64,000 nt of DNA from Phytopseudomonas flavescens (GCF_900100535.1 NZ_FNDG01000007.1:124001-188000); one strand, 5' to 3'; counted from the stretch's first letter, positions 10,047 to 20,863 are shown. Notes: generated by a model from the sequence alone, not told the origin. A program made the numbers and translations.

Positions 10047-10361
10047 CTATCGGAAGCCGACGCCGACGGGTCTCATGAAGCTGCGCTCGTAGCTGATGAT
10101 ACAGCGGTTCCGCTGGGCATAGGCGAAGGCCTCAAGGCATTCGGCATCCTGCAGGGAGCGCTCGCGGTACTCCTCGTAGGCGGCCAGGCTGGGAAAACTG
10201 AATAGCGCCAGGGCGACGTTGTTGCTGCCTTCCGAGGGCAGGAAATAGCCATGGTGCTGGCCGCCGAATTTCTCCACCAGGGGGATCCACAATTGGGCGT
10301 AGTGCTCGAATTCGGCCAGTTGGTAGGGGTCGATGATGTAGCGCAGGTAGCAGGTGATCAT
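10047..10361 (-). CDS. NIPSNAP family protein
   Basis: This is a 104-residue protein of the NIPSNAP family, a small alpha/beta-barrel dimer fold of mostly unknown function in bacteria. The start MITCYLRYIIDPYQLAEFE and the segment HHGYFLPSEGSNNVALALF are characteristic. The ATG at 10361 was chosen because AAGGAG precedes it. It lies alone between two reverse-strand genes. Confidence 0.85.
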   Translation of the reverse strand: MITCYLRYIIDPYQLAEFEHYAQLWIPLVEKFGGQHHGYFLPSEGSNNVALALFSFPSLAAYEEYRERSLQDAECLEAFAYAQRNRCIISYERSFMRPVGVGFR

Positions 10362-10481
10362 GAGCGTCTCCTTGAACGGTGTGCGGCATGATCCGGGGCG
10401 AGAGGCATGATTGTCTACTTCCCCTGCCACCTGCCGGGCGTGTGACGCGCCAGCCCGGGCCCCAGTGCTGCTGGACAGGGC

Positions 10482-10925
10482 TCAGAACGCATACCATTTT
10501 TGCCTGGCGTCCATCTGGTGGTGCAGGGGGCCGCGTGGCTCATCGGTCGTTCTGAGGATCGGCCAGTCGATTTGCACCCGGCCCATGTATGCAGGCAGGC
10601 GCGTGTAGCGATAGCCGAGCATGTCCACCAGCAACGTGTGGCGTTCGTAGCAGGCCGGCATCCAGCTCATGCTCAGGTAGCGTGAGCAGGCTGACATGCT
10701 GAACCAGTCGCCCCAGGCGAAACCGGGCAGTGCATGGCCATCGATGATGACCCGGTGGTAGCTGTCGCCATGGGGCGGCTCGCCCAGGTAGATCAACTCG
10801 ACCTCATGCCTGGCATCCGGGGACAGCAGTAGATAGTTGCCCATGCCCGCCCAGGCAAGCAGTTGCCCGGGGCTGAACGCTATTCGCGTGCTGTGGGCCA
10901 TATCGGTATCGCCAGAGCGTGTCAT
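10482..10925 (-). CDS. hypothetical protein, unrecognised
   Basis: I do not recognise this 147-residue protein. It is predicted to be soluble, with a tryptophan- and tyrosine-rich middle (WGDWFSMSACSRYLSMSWMP) and no signal peptide. It begins at an ATGA overlap with the stop of the upstream HD-domain gene, which supports the start at 10925 and co-translation. MAHSTRI nine codons in is an alternative start. I can say only that it is linked to the (p)ppGpp-hydrolase-like gene. Confidence 0.6.
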   Translation of the reverse strand: MTRSGDTDMAHSTRIAFSPGQLLAWAGMGNYLLLSPDARHEVELIYLGEPPHGDSYHRVIIDGHALPGFAWGDWFSMSACSRYLSMSWMPACYERHTLLVDMLGYRYTRLPAYMGRVQIDWPILRTTDEPRGPLHHQMDARQKWYAF

Positions 10926-11365
10926 GGAACGGGCGGCGGCGCGTCGTGGGCCAGGATGCGCTCAATGGCCCTTGCGTATTTCTCGGTGCGCTGGTGGTCG
11001 ATTTCACTGGGCGAGGCGAGGCGCGAAAGGTCGCTGTTCTCGCGAAGGTCGGCAAGTTTCACCTGGCGTGCGATGGGGTCGGCGATGGCTCGTTCTATAA
11101 AGGCCTCGTAGGACTCACCAGGAATTTTGCTCAAGGCGGCGATGGCCCGCAGCACGTCCTCGCCGAAGCCTTCTTCGCGCAGTGCCTGCAGGCTGACGTC
11201 GCTGTCTTCCACCACGTCGTGCAGCACGGCAGCAATGCGCGCCTGAACGGAGTCGACGCGTAGCATCACCTTGATCGGGTGAAGGATGTAAGGGGTGCCG
11301 GCCTTGTCCAGCTGCCCCTCGTGAGCAGCGGCGGCAATGGCGATTGCCCGTTCCAAGGTGGACAT
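10922..11365 (-). CDS. HD-domain (p)ppGpp hydrolase-like protein
   Basis: This is a 147-residue HD-superfamily protein. AIAIAAAAHEGQLDKAG near the N-terminus, the HD motif in VLHDVVEDSD (residues 48-57) and VKLADLREN (about 102-110) match the single-domain SpoT/MESH1-like hydrolases. It may hydrolyse guanosine tetraphosphate or a related nucleotide in the cytoplasm. The start MSTLER follows AGGAG. The next gene overlaps its stop by four bases. Confidence 0.82.
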   Translation of the reverse strand: MSTLERAIAIAAAAHEGQLDKAGTPYILHPIKVMLRVDSVQARIAAVLHDVVEDSDVSLQALREEGFGEDVLRAIAALSKIPGESYEAFIERAIADPIARQVKLADLRENSDLSRLASPSEIDHQRTEKYARAIERILAHDAPPPVP

Positions 11366-11610
11366 GGGAGGCTCCTGGGGCTGATGGGCGAGCAACCGGA
11401 ACGTACCGGGCCGGCACTGGCAGCCATCGATTGCGGGTACCGCTGCCAGCGGTTGCTCGCTGGTGCGGTGAATGTTCGGCGCAGCGCTTTCTCGATGAAA
11501 AGAACCGAGCGGCATTCTTCTCGCCGCCGTGCACATGCTAAGGCAGATCCGTGGCCTGCGTCTCGATATCGGGTGGGTCTTCAACCATGACCCTCTCGTG
11601 CACGCCCCTG

Positions 11611-12486
11611 TCAGCTGTGCAGAAGCCGGTCCAGCAACCACGCTGCCGCTGGTCCCAACTGCCGCTCCCGAGACCAGACTACGTCCACCGAGACCTGTTT
11701 GGGCCAGCCATTGACCGCCAGCTCGTGGAGGTTTTCAACCCCATGGCTGCCGACCAGCTGGCGTGGCAGCGCGGCCCAGCCAAAGCCCAGCGTGGCCATC
11801 TCCAGTAACAGCAGGTAGTCCGGCGCCGACCAGCAGCGCCCGCCGCTACCTGGCAGATCATCCAGCTCATCGCCCTGATCGGCCAGGGTGCTCAGGCGCA
11901 GCACGCGCCAGTGGGCCAGATCCTCCGGGGTGACGCGCGGTAGCCGGCTGAGCGGATGCCCCTTGGCGACGAACAGGCCGAAGTGCGCACAATCGGCCAG
12001 GCTGGCATGGGCCAGTTCCGGCGGGTAGCTGGCCTGGGCCGCGAGCAGGCCCAGGTTGGCCCGGCCCTGGCCGACCAGATCGAGCACATCGGCGTGCTCG
12101 GCGAAAAAACACTCGAACTCCAGGTCCGGGTAGTGTTGATCGAGTTCGACCAGGCGAGCCTGGTACTGGCTTGCCTGGTAGGCGTCCGATAGCACCAGGG
12201 TCAGCTTCGGTTCCAGACCGGCGGCCAACTGGCCGGCCTGGCGCAGCAGGCGATCTGACGCCGCCAGTACATCCTGCACGCGACTCAGCAGGCTGCAGCC
12301 TGCCTCGGTCAGGGTGAGCCGGCGCGCACCGCGCACGAACAGGCTGACGTTGAGGTCGATTTCCAGCCGCGAAACCGATTCGCTGACCGTCGACTGGCTT
12401 TTGCCCAGGCGACGTGCCGCCGCGCTGAACGAGCCGGTGGCCGCTGCCTGGGCAAACGCGTGGAGCGATTCGGGAGATGGGTTCAT
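11611..12486 (-). CDS. LysR-type regulator next to PACE efflux gene
   Basis: This 291-residue LysR-type regulator has its helix-turn-helix at residues 7-65 (ATGSFSAAARRLGKSQSTVS region) and an effector-binding domain after it. Much longer in-frame readings upstream pass through the divergent efflux gene and are not credible. It is divergent from the PACE gene with 87 bp between starts. Such LysR genes often control the neighbouring PACE transporter; the regulatory link is inferred. Confidence 0.85.
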   Translation of the reverse strand: MNPSPESLHAFAQAAATGSFSAAARRLGKSQSTVSESVSRLEIDLNVSLFVRGARRLTLTEAGCSLLSRVQDVLAASDRLLRQAGQLAAGLEPKLTLVLSDAYQASQYQARLVELDQHYPDLEFECFFAEHADVLDLVGQGRANLGLLAAQASYPPELAHASLADCAHFGLFVAKGHPLSRLPRVTPEDLAHWRVLRLSTLADQGDELDDLPGSGGRCWSAPDYLLLLEMATLGFGWAALPRQLVGSHGVENLHELAVNGWPKQVSVDVVWSRERQLGPAAAWLLDRLLHS

Positions 12487-12573
12487 ATCGGTTTTTCCGA
12501 TGGCTGTTGGCTTTGTTCTGGCTGGTTTTCCGATGAGGATAGAACCTTCTCTCTGAGCTTGCGAGCGTGGAAA

Positions 12574-13038
12574 ATGAGTCAGTCTGGTCAATTCGCCCGG
12601 CGTTCCTTCAAGGAACGCGTGTTGCATGCGTCGCTGTTCGAAGTCATCGCCGTGGGCGTATGCGCGCCGATATTGGCCTGGCTCATGGGCAAGTCCCTGG
12701 CGCACGTGGGAGCCCTGACGCTGATGTTCTCGGCCATCGCCATGCTCTGGAACATGCTGTTCAACCTCATGTTCGATGCCGCTCAGCGCCACATGGGCTT
12801 CGAGCGCGGCCTGTGGGCGCGGATCAGCCATGCTTTGCTGTTCGAAGCGGGCCTGATCCTGGTGCTGGTACCCCTGGCGGCCTGGTGGCTGTCGATCAGC
12901 CTGGTAGCGGCATTCTTCCTGGACATCGGGCTGGTGCTGTTCTTTCTGCCATACACCCTGGGCTACAACTGGGCATACGACAGCCTGCGCGAACGCTACG
13001 TCAATCGACGTGCAGCGAGTCGGCTGGCTTGTCGCTGA
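12574..13038 (+). CDS. PACE family multidrug efflux transporter
   Basis: This is a 154-residue membrane protein with four transmembrane helices forming two tandem bacterial transmembrane pairs. It belongs to the proteobacterial antimicrobial compound efflux (PACE/AceI) family. The conserved glutamate in the first helix is present (HASLFEVIAV, about residue 22), as is the YNWAYD motif near the C-terminus. PACE proteins export biocides such as chlorhexidine and short-chain diamines in a proton-dependent way. The start ATG lies within the divergent promoter region shared with the LysR gene. Confidence 0.9.
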   Translation: MSQSGQFARRSFKERVLHASLFEVIAVGVCAPILAWLMGKSLAHVGALTLMFSAIAMLWNMLFNLMFDAAQRHMGFERGLWARISHALLFEAGLILVLVPLAAWWLSISLVAAFFLDIGLVLFFLPYTLGYNWAYDSLRERYVNRRAASRLACR

Positions 13039-13134
13039 CCGCCGGCTTGCGCCACTGCAGGTCGGCATGCGGCTTGTGATCCGCTGTCGGCAACCCCTAA
13101 GCTTTACGGTTTTCGCGTTCCCGAAGGCAAGCGC

Positions 13135-13671
13135 ATGACCACTCAGAGCATCGTCGTTCCGCGCATTTCCAGTTTCCCCGGTCACGAACGCAAGGCGCAG
13201 CAGATCCTGCGCTGGCTGGCCAAGCGCGATATCGTCGCGGCACTGCCTACCACCTGTGGTCGCAGCGCGATGGCCTACGCCATCGCGCCAGGGGCGAGCA
13301 GAGTGGTCGAATTCGCCGGCCGCCTGCCGTTCGGCCAGCCTGTGAATGGTCTGGAGGTCATTTACCGACGCTGTATCTATACGCCTGTCGACGATTTTCT
13401 CGAAGAGGCCGGGTGCCCCGAATGCCGTCAGGAAGTGGGGCAGGCGCTGTTCGAAAGCCTGGACGAGTGGATGCCCGGTGAAACCGATAATTTCACCTGT
13501 CCCGAGTGCGGCCACGAGGACGACATCAACGGTTTTCTGTTCCTGCAGCCCTGCGGGTTTTCCAACCTGGGTTTTCTTTTCAACGGCTGGGCCGAGGCGC
13601 GTTTCACGTCGGCGTTTCTCGACGAGTTCGCCGAGCGCCTGGGCTATCCCGTGGCGCTGGTCGATGCGTGA
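13135..13671 (+). CDS. zinc-ribbon protein, unknown function
   Basis: This is a 178-residue protein with two CPEC motifs (AGCPECRQE and FTCPECGHED, about residues 96-130) that probably bind one zinc ion. The rest shows no domain I recognise. No membrane segment is seen. It is monocistronic and lies upstream of the guaB promoter region. Confidence 0.7.
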   Translation: MTTQSIVVPRISSFPGHERKAQQILRWLAKRDIVAALPTTCGRSAMAYAIAPGASRVVEFAGRLPFGQPVNGLEVIYRRCIYTPVDDFLEEAGCPECRQEVGQALFESLDEWMPGETDNFTCPECGHEDDINGFLFLQPCGFSNLGFLFNGWAEARFTSAFLDEFAERLGYPVALVDA

Positions 13672-13901
13672 GAGCCGCTCGACACTGGCTGCATGCCGGT
13701 CTTGCGGTGCTGCTGCAGCCAGGCTGGTGACGCCGGGCAGCGTTTTTCGCTGCGGTACGCCTGGCGGTGCGTTGCAGCAATCGGAAGGGGGAGCTCTTCC
13801 TTGAGCCTGAATAGATCAGGCTGCCTGAATGGTCATCGGTTCCCTGGTCGTTGAGAATCATTGATATCAATCGACCCAACGGTCGACTCCCATTCTTTAC
13901 A

Positions 13902-15437
<1,536 letters not shown>

Positions 15438-15457
15438 TGCTTCGGTAATACCTGTAA

Positions 15458-15482
15458 GCGGGGCTGTTATCGACAGCCCCGC
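15458..15482 (+). terminator. hairpin between guaB and guaA
   Basis: A perfect 10-bp stem, GCGGGGCTGT (15458-15467) and ACAGCCCCGC (15473-15482), with a five-base loop is followed by GTTGTTTCT. It could partly terminate transcription between guaB and guaA or mark a processing point. Confidence 0.6.
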
Positions 15483-15515
15483 GTTGTTTCTGCTTACCAC
15501 TGACGAGAACTAGTC

Positions 15516-17093
15516 ATGGCCCTCGACATTCACGCTCACCGTATCCTGATCCTCGATTTCGGTTCCCAGTACACCCAGCTGATCGCCCGCCGCGTGCGCG
15601 AGATCGGCGTGTATTGCGAACTGCACCCGTTCGACATGGACGATGAGGCGATTCGCGCATTCGCACCGCGCGGCGTCATCCTCGCCGGTGGCCCGGAGTC
15701 GGTACACGAAGCCAACAGCCCGCGTTGCCCGCAAGCGGTATTCGACCTCGGCGTGCCGGTATTCGGCATCTGCTACGGCATGCAGACCATGGCCGAGCAG
15801 CTTGGCGGCCGAGTGGCCGGTTCCGACCTGCGCGAATTCGGTTACGCCCGCGTCGATGTGGTCGGCAAGAGCCGCATCCTCGACGGCATCGAAGACCATG
15901 TCGATGCCGACGGCGTATTCGGCCTGGACGTGTGGATGAGCCACGGCGACAAGGTCACCGAGATCCCGGCCGGCTTCCATGTGCTGGCCAGCACGCCGAG
16001 CTGCCCGATTGCCGGCATGTTCGACGACGACCGCCACTACTATGGCGTGCAGTTCCACCCGGAAGTGACCCATACCAAGCAGGGCGAACGCATCTTGTCA
16101 CGCTTCATCCTCGACATCTGCGGCTGCGAAGCCCTGTGGACGCCGTCGAAGATCGCCGAAGACGCCATCGCCCAGGTGCGCGCCCAGGTCGGCGATGCCA
16201 ACGTGCTGCTCGGCCTGTCCGGCGGTGTGGATTCCTCGGTGGTCGCGGCGCTGCTGCACAAGGCCATCGGCGATCAGCTGACCTGCGTATTCGTCGACAA
16301 CGGCCTGCTGCGCCTGCACGAAGGCGAGCAGGTAATGGCCATGTTCGCCGAGAACATGGGCGTCAAGGTGATCCGCGCCAATGCCGAAGCGCAGTTCCTC
16401 GACAACCTGGCCGGCGAAGCCGACCCGGAGAAGAAGCGCAAGATCATCGGCCGCACCTTCATCGACGTGTTCGATGCCCAGGCCAGCCAGCTCGACAACA
16501 TCCAGTTCCTGGCGCAAGGCACCATCTACCCGGACGTGATCGAGTCCGCTGGCGCCAAGAGCGGCAAGGCCCACGTGATCAAGTCGCACCACAACGTCGG
16601 CGGCCTGCCCGAGGAAATGAACCTCAAGCTGGTCGAACCGCTGCGCGAACTGTTCAAGGACGAAGTGCGTCGCCTCGGCCTCGAGCTGGGCCTGCCGTAC
16701 GACATGGTCTACCGCCACCCATTCCCGGGCCCGGGTCTGGGCGTGCGCATCCTCGGTGAAGTGAAGAAGGAATACGCCGACCTGCTGCGTCGTGCCGACC
16801 ACATCTTCATCGAAGAACTGCGCAAGGCCGACTGGTACCACAAGGTCAGCCAGGCGTTCGTGGTGTTCCAGCCGGTGAAATCGGTTGGCGTGGTCGGTGA
16901 CGGCCGTCGTTACGCCTGGGTCGTGGCCCTGCGTGCGGTGGAAACCATCGACTTCATGACCGCCCGCTGGGCACACCTGCCGTACGAACTGCTGGAAACC
17001 GTCAGTGGTCGCATCATCAACGAGATTGACGGCATCTCCCGCGTCACCTACGACGTATCGAGCAAGCCGCCAGCGACGATCGAGTGGGAATGA
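15516..17093 (+). CDS. guaA: GMP synthase (glutamine-hydrolysing)
   Basis: GuaA aminates XMP to GMP using glutamine and ATP. It is 525 residues long. The class I glutamine amidotransferase domain has the nucleophile in FGICYGMQ (about residue 86) and HPEVTHT near residue 186. The ATP pyrophosphatase PP-loop is GLSGGVDSS (about residue 233). The C-terminal dimerisation domain ends IEWE. The gene is intact, but its 3' end is the probable ICE attachment site: an integrase gene begins 302 bp downstream. The 3' end of guaA is a known integration site for genomic islands with P4-type integrases. Confidence 0.97.
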   Translation: MALDIHAHRILILDFGSQYTQLIARRVREIGVYCELHPFDMDDEAIRAFAPRGVILAGGPESVHEANSPRCPQAVFDLGVPVFGICYGMQTMAEQLGGRVAGSDLREFGYARVDVVGKSRILDGIEDHVDADGVFGLDVWMSHGDKVTEIPAGFHVLASTPSCPIAGMFDDDRHYYGVQFHPEVTHTKQGERILSRFILDICGCEALWTPSKIAEDAIAQVRAQVGDANVLLGLSGGVDSSVVAALLHKAIGDQLTCVFVDNGLLRLHEGEQVMAMFAENMGVKVIRANAEAQFLDNLAGEADPEKKRKIIGRTFIDVFDAQASQLDNIQFLAQGTIYPDVIESAGAKSGKAHVIKSHHNVGGLPEEMNLKLVEPLRELFKDEVRRLGLELGLPYDMVYRHPFPGPGLGVRILGEVKKEYADLLRRADHIFIEELRKADWYHKVSQAFVVFQPVKSVGVVGDGRRYAWVVALRAVETIDFMTARWAHLPYELLETVSGRIINEIDGISRVTYDVSSKPPATIEWE

Positions 17094-17220
17094 CGGAGCG
17101 TCTTTCGGGGGCTATCGCCAGGTATCGGTAGAAGTGACTTAACTTGTTGATTTTAAAGGTATAAGTTGCGTTTTCTATCGGTGGCTATCGCCGGCCAGCA
17201 GAACGGGTCGGCGACAGAAC

Positions 17221-17365
17221 TGACGGTAAGCTCTCGGAGGTCGGATCCAGACCTTCCTGTTTACTATTGAGACCGAACCGGTCTTTGACGGTAAAAAACT
17301 CTTCAGGAAAGCTTGTTTCATGCGGCTTTCCGAGCATCAACGGGTCTCCAGGTCCCTGACGGTAA
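17221..17365. repeat. three TGACGGTAA repeats upstream of integrase
   Basis: The 9-mer TGACGGTAA occurs at 17221-17229, 17286-17294 and 17357-17365, with starts 65 and 71 bp apart, roughly six to seven helical turns. The interval 17094-17395 has no gene. GGCTATCGCC also occurs twice (17110-17119, 17183-17192). I infer possible arm-type integrase sites or regulator sites. Confidence 0.5.
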
Positions 17366-17395
17366 AAGCCGTCACGAACAGGAGGAACACCCTCG

Positions 17396-18655
17396 ATGCT
17401 CACCGACACTGCACTGCGCAATCTCAAGCCTAAGTCAAAGATTTATAAGGTTTTTGACCGCGATGGCATGTACGTGGCGGTATCGACCGCCGGTACCATC
17501 ACCTTCCGCTACGACTACCGTCTCAACGGGCGCCGCGAGACGCTCACGCTCGGACGGTATGGGCCGGCCGGCATGTCGCTGGCCATGGCGCGAGAGCGAC
17601 TGCTCGATGCCAAGCGCTCGGTCGATCAGGGCCTTTCCCCGGCGCTGGAGAAGCAGCGGGCCAAACGGCGGCTGACGGCCGCCAGGACCTTCGGCGAGAT
17701 GACGGAACGCTGGCTGGCCGATGCCCGCATGGCCGACAGCACGCGGGCGATGCGCAAGCACATCATCGACCGCGACATCCTGCCGGTCTTCCAGAATCGG
17801 AAGCTGAAAGAAGTCACCCCCGACGACCTGCGGGCGTTGTGCAACAAGGTGAAGGCGCGCGGCGCGCCGGCCACGGCCATCCACGTCCGAGACATCGTGA
17901 AGCAGGTCTATGCCTTCGCCATCCTGCACGGCGAACGGCTCGCCAACCCAGCCGACGATGTAAAGGCGGCCTCGATCGCGACCTTCATTCCCAAGGACCG
18001 GGCGCTGTCGCCGGCCGAGATCCGGCTGGCCTTCCACCAACTGGAGACCATCGCGTCCTATCCGACCATCCGGCTGGCCTTGCGCCTGATCTTGCTGACG
18101 ATGGTGCGCAAGAGCGAGTTGGTCGAGGCCGCCTGGAACGAGGTGGATTTCGAGAACGCCACCTGGACGGTTCCGAAGTCGCGGATGAAGGGGCGCAAAC
18201 CGCACGTGGTCTACCTGTCGCGGCAGGCGATGGACATTTTCGTGGCCCTGCACACCTGCGCGGCGGGATCGCGGTTCGTGCTGCCATCGCGCTATGACCC
18301 CGATCGATGCATGTCGCATGCAACGCTCAACCGGGTGACGCAGCTCATTGGGTCGCGCGCGAAGGAAGCCGGGTTGCCGCTGGAGCCATTCACGGTGCAC
18401 GACCTGCGGCGCACCGCGTCCACGCTGCTCAACGAGGTGGGTTTCAACGGGGACTGGATCGAGAAGTGCCTTGCGCACGAGGAGGGCAGCAGGTCTTCGC
18501 GCTCGGTCTACAACAAGGCCGAGTACGCCGGGCCGCGGCGGCACATGCTCCAGGAGTGGGCCGACATGGTGGAGGCGTGGATCGATGGGCGCACGCATGT
18601 GCCGAAGCTGGTGCCAGAGGACGTGTCGGTCCCGGTGCTCAGCCCGGCTTTGTGA
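17396..18655 (+). CDS. int: P4-type tyrosine integrase
   Basis: This is a 419-residue tyrosine recombinase with an N-terminal DUF4102-type arm-binding domain (about residues 1-90), a SAM-like core-binding domain (about 100-185) and a catalytic domain (about 200-385). Catalytic residues are visible: the first arginine in LTMVRKSELVEAAW, the box HDLRRTAST, the histidine in CLAHEE and the tyrosine in SVYNKAEY. An AGGAGG ribosome site precedes ATG 17396. Its place directly downstream of guaA makes it the enzyme that inserts and excises this ICE at the guaA 3' end. Confidence 0.94.
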   Translation: MLTDTALRNLKPKSKIYKVFDRDGMYVAVSTAGTITFRYDYRLNGRRETLTLGRYGPAGMSLAMARERLLDAKRSVDQGLSPALEKQRAKRRLTAARTFGEMTERWLADARMADSTRAMRKHIIDRDILPVFQNRKLKEVTPDDLRALCNKVKARGAPATAIHVRDIVKQVYAFAILHGERLANPADDVKAASIATFIPKDRALSPAEIRLAFHQLETIASYPTIRLALRLILLTMVRKSELVEAAWNEVDFENATWTVPKSRMKGRKPHVVYLSRQAMDIFVALHTCAAGSRFVLPSRYDPDRCMSHATLNRVTQLIGSRAKEAGLPLEPFTVHDLRRTASTLLNEVGFNGDWIEKCLAHEEGSRSSRSVYNKAEYAGPRRHMLQEWADMVEAWIDGRTHVPKLVPEDVSVPVLSPAL

Positions 18656-18773
18656 GGGAGGAGCGCATGGTGACCTTGACTGGGAACGCTTCTGGTGGGC
18701 CGCCCGGGTTTGTATTTGTCAAGAAAAGATCACTCTGGATGATCTTTTTCCTGCATTTTCAAACTCATGGTCC

Positions 18774-18821
18774 TTGGCAGAGGTTTATAAATCTGATATT
18801 TTGAGCACTATGGGTGCTCAA
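18774..18821 (+). promoter_or_regulatory. abiE promoter with operator-like inverted repeat
   Basis: TTGGCA (18774-18779), 17 bases and TATTTT (18797-18802) resemble a sigma-70 promoter. A perfect 7-bp inverted repeat TTGAGCA (18801-18807) and TGCTCAA (18815-18821) overlaps the expected transcript start and the first codons of abiEi. AbiEi antitoxins are known to bind inverted repeats in their own promoters, so this is a likely autoregulatory operator. Confidence 0.5.
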
Positions 18822-19631
18822 AATTTAGGAAAATTGAACCGCTTGCTGGCTGAACTGGGCGACACGCGCCTGGTGTCCAGCCGCTGGCTGCGCGCGCATG
18901 ACTACGCCAACAGCCTGGTCGCGCGCTATGTCGGCAGCGGCTGGCTGGTATCGCCGGCGCGTGGCGTGTACATGCGCGCGGGCGGGCGGCTGCAATGGGA
19001 CGGGGTGGTCCGCAGCCTGCAGGTCGGGGAGGGCATGCCACTGCATGTCGGTGGGCGATTCGCACTGGCCTTGCAAGGGCACGAGCACTACTTGCGTTTG
19101 GGCGATGCCGGGACGGTCACGCTTTACGGGCCGGTGCCGCCGCCGGGCTGGGTCGGCAAGCTGTCCATGGAGCAGCGCTTCGAGTACCAGGGCAAGGGGC
19201 CGTTCGATCTGCCGGCCGTGTCCTTCACTGCGGAAGTCTCCGAGAAGGGGCTATCCGAGGCGGGCTTGGCTTGGCATTCCGTTGCGCCTGGTGTCGATGC
19301 CCTGGTGTGCTCGACGCCTGAGCGGGCCATGCTGGAGCTGTGCGATGGCGTATCGAATGCGGCGGAGGTCTACGAGGCCGATGCGCTGATGCAGGCCATG
19401 ACCACGCTGCGCCCGCAGCGGATCGGCCTGCTGCTGCGTCACTGCCGCAGCATCAAGGCCAAGCGGCTGTTCCTGGCCCTGGCCGATCGTCATCGGCATG
19501 CGTGGTTGTCGCATGTGCCATTGGATGGCGTTGATCTGGGCCGGGGCAAGCGGGCGCTGGTGTCCGGCGGGCGCCTGCATCCGACCTACCAGATCACCTT
19601 GCCAGGAGACCTCGATGAGCACCTGGCTTGA
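18810..19631 (+). CDS. abiEi: AbiEi-type antitoxin/autorepressor
   Basis: This is a 273-residue protein of the AbiEi family (type IV toxin-antitoxin antitoxin). It has an N-terminal winged-helix DNA-binding part (ARYVGSGWLVSPARGVYMRAG, about residues 38-56) and a C-terminal antitoxin domain. The STPERAMLELCDGV segment near residue 170 is typical. It should repress its own promoter and counter AbiEii. ATG 18810 lies inside the operator and has no clear ribosome site; TTG 18834 after AGGA is an alternative start. It overlaps abiEii by 17 bases. Confidence 0.87.
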   Translation: MGAQNLGKLNRLLAELGDTRLVSSRWLRAHDYANSLVARYVGSGWLVSPARGVYMRAGGRLQWDGVVRSLQVGEGMPLHVGGRFALALQGHEHYLRLGDAGTVTLYGPVPPPGWVGKLSMEQRFEYQGKGPFDLPAVSFTAEVSEKGLSEAGLAWHSVAPGVDALVCSTPERAMLELCDGVSNAAEVYEADALMQAMTTLRPQRIGLLLRHCRSIKAKRLFLALADRHRHAWLSHVPLDGVDLGRGKRALVSGGRLHPTYQITLPGDLDEHLA

Positions 19632-20559
19632 TCGGTGGGATCGGCGGTACACCGATCGGGTGCGGCTGCTGGTGGAAATCCTGCCGGTGCTGGCCCAGGA
19701 GCCGCGCTTCGCGCTCAAGGGCGGCACCGCCATCAACCTGTTCGAGCATGATCTGCCGCGTCTGTCGGTGGACATTGACTTGGCCTGGCTGCCGGTGCAC
19801 GACTATGCCGAAGATGCGAAGCTGATCGCCGAAGCACTCGGACGACTGGCCGACGCGATGCGCGCCCGGCCTTTGCAATTGCAGGTGCAAGCTTCAGCGG
19901 GCGAAGGCGCGGCGGTCACCCGGCTGGTGGCTAGCCGCGGCCGCGCGCGTGTGCAGATCGAGACGACGCCGGTGATGCGCGGGACGGTGCATCCGGTGCG
20001 GACCATGGTCGTGCGCCCGAGGGTGGAGGACGCGTTCGGCTTCGCCGAGGTGCAGGTGCTGGATTTCGCCGACCTGTATGCCGGAAAGCTGGCGGCGGCA
20101 CTGTCGCGGCAGCATCCGCGTGATCTGTTCGACGTGGGCCTGCTGCTGGAGGATGAACGAGCGGATGCTGGTCTCTGGCGGACCTTTCTCGTGTACCTGA
20201 CATGCAGTCCTAAGCCAGCATGGGAAATGCTGGCGCCGCGCGTACCTGCGGATTTCGAGGCCACCTTCGAGGCCCATTTCAAAGGCATGACGACCGAGCC
20301 TATTAGCGCGGCGGCATTGCTGGAGAGCCGCGAACGTCTGTTGGCGCGGGTGGTGCATTGGCTGGACGAGCCGTCGCGCGCCTTTCTGCAATCGGTCGAG
20401 GATGAGCAGCCGGATTTCGGTTTGATTGGCCTTGCCCATGCGGCCAATCTGCCCGGGGTACGGCGCAAGCTACACAACCTGGCGCAGCGCACGGCGGCCA
20501 AACGTGCTGCGGATCGTGGTCAGTTGGCGGACGTGCTGGCGCGGATCAAGGTGCGATGA
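19615..20559 (+). CDS. abiEii: AbiEii nucleotidyltransferase toxin
   Basis: This is a 314-residue AbiEii/AbiGii-family toxin, a predicted nucleotidyltransferase. The GS-like motif KGGTAINLF (about residues 36-44) and the acidic pair in SVDIDLAW (about 52-59) give the catalytic triad pattern of DNA polymerase beta-like transferases. FADLYAGKLAAALSRQHPRDLFDV near residue 150 is the conserved second motif. It probably modifies RNA or protein to stop growth and helps keep the ICE in the population or aborts phage infection. Confidence 0.88.
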   Translation: MSTWLDRWDRRYTDRVRLLVEILPVLAQEPRFALKGGTAINLFEHDLPRLSVDIDLAWLPVHDYAEDAKLIAEALGRLADAMRARPLQLQVQASAGEGAAVTRLVASRGRARVQIETTPVMRGTVHPVRTMVVRPRVEDAFGFAEVQVLDFADLYAGKLAAALSRQHPRDLFDVGLLLEDERADAGLWRTFLVYLTCSPKPAWEMLAPRVPADFEATFEAHFKGMTTEPISAAALLESRERLLARVVHWLDEPSRAFLQSVEDEQPDFGLIGLAHAANLPGVRRKLHNLAQRTAAKRAADRGQLADVLARIKVR

Positions 20560-20593
20560 CGTGGCGGCAATACAAGCGAATGGAGCGATCGCG

Positions 20594-20842
20594 ATGGTTC
20601 ACGATTTCACATTGGTCTACGCGCTGAATCCGGAGGTGGATTCGCAGGATGAGGTGCTGCGCCGGCTGGCCGGCAGCGACTGTGCCGATGCCACGGTGGG
20701 CTGGGGCCGGCCTGGGCATGTCGCGCTGGCCTTCAGCCGGAAGGCACGGGACCGCGATGCGGCGGTCACGCTTGCCGCGGCTCAGATGGCACGAGTGCTG
20801 CCCGGGGCGGAACTGATCCGAGTGGATGCCGCGTATTCGTAG
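20594..20842 (+). CDS. conserved small protein linked to AbiE
   Basis: This is an 82-residue protein, MVHDFTLVYAL at the start and PGAELIRVDAAYS at the end, with an even alpha/beta pattern and a central GWGRPGHVALAFSR stretch. I have seen similar small proteins beside toxin-antitoxin or AlpA genes in ICEs, but no function is known to me. It starts 34 bp after abiEii and is likely in the same transcript. An upstream GTG (20561) is a less likely start. Confidence 0.6.
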   Translation: MVHDFTLVYALNPEVDSQDEVLRRLAGSDCADATVGWGRPGHVALAFSRKARDRDAAVTLAAAQMARVLPGAELIRVDAAYS

Positions 20843-20863
20843 TGGTCGCGCCAGATGGCGGTT

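Noticed and set aside
12487-13515. Upstream extension of the reverse LysR gene to 13515
   Set aside because: It would run through the PACE gene and its promoter; the LysR domain begins at 12486.
17094-17395. tRNA gene as ICE attachment site
   Set aside because: No cloverleaf or tRNA-like sequence is seen; the integrase follows guaA directly.
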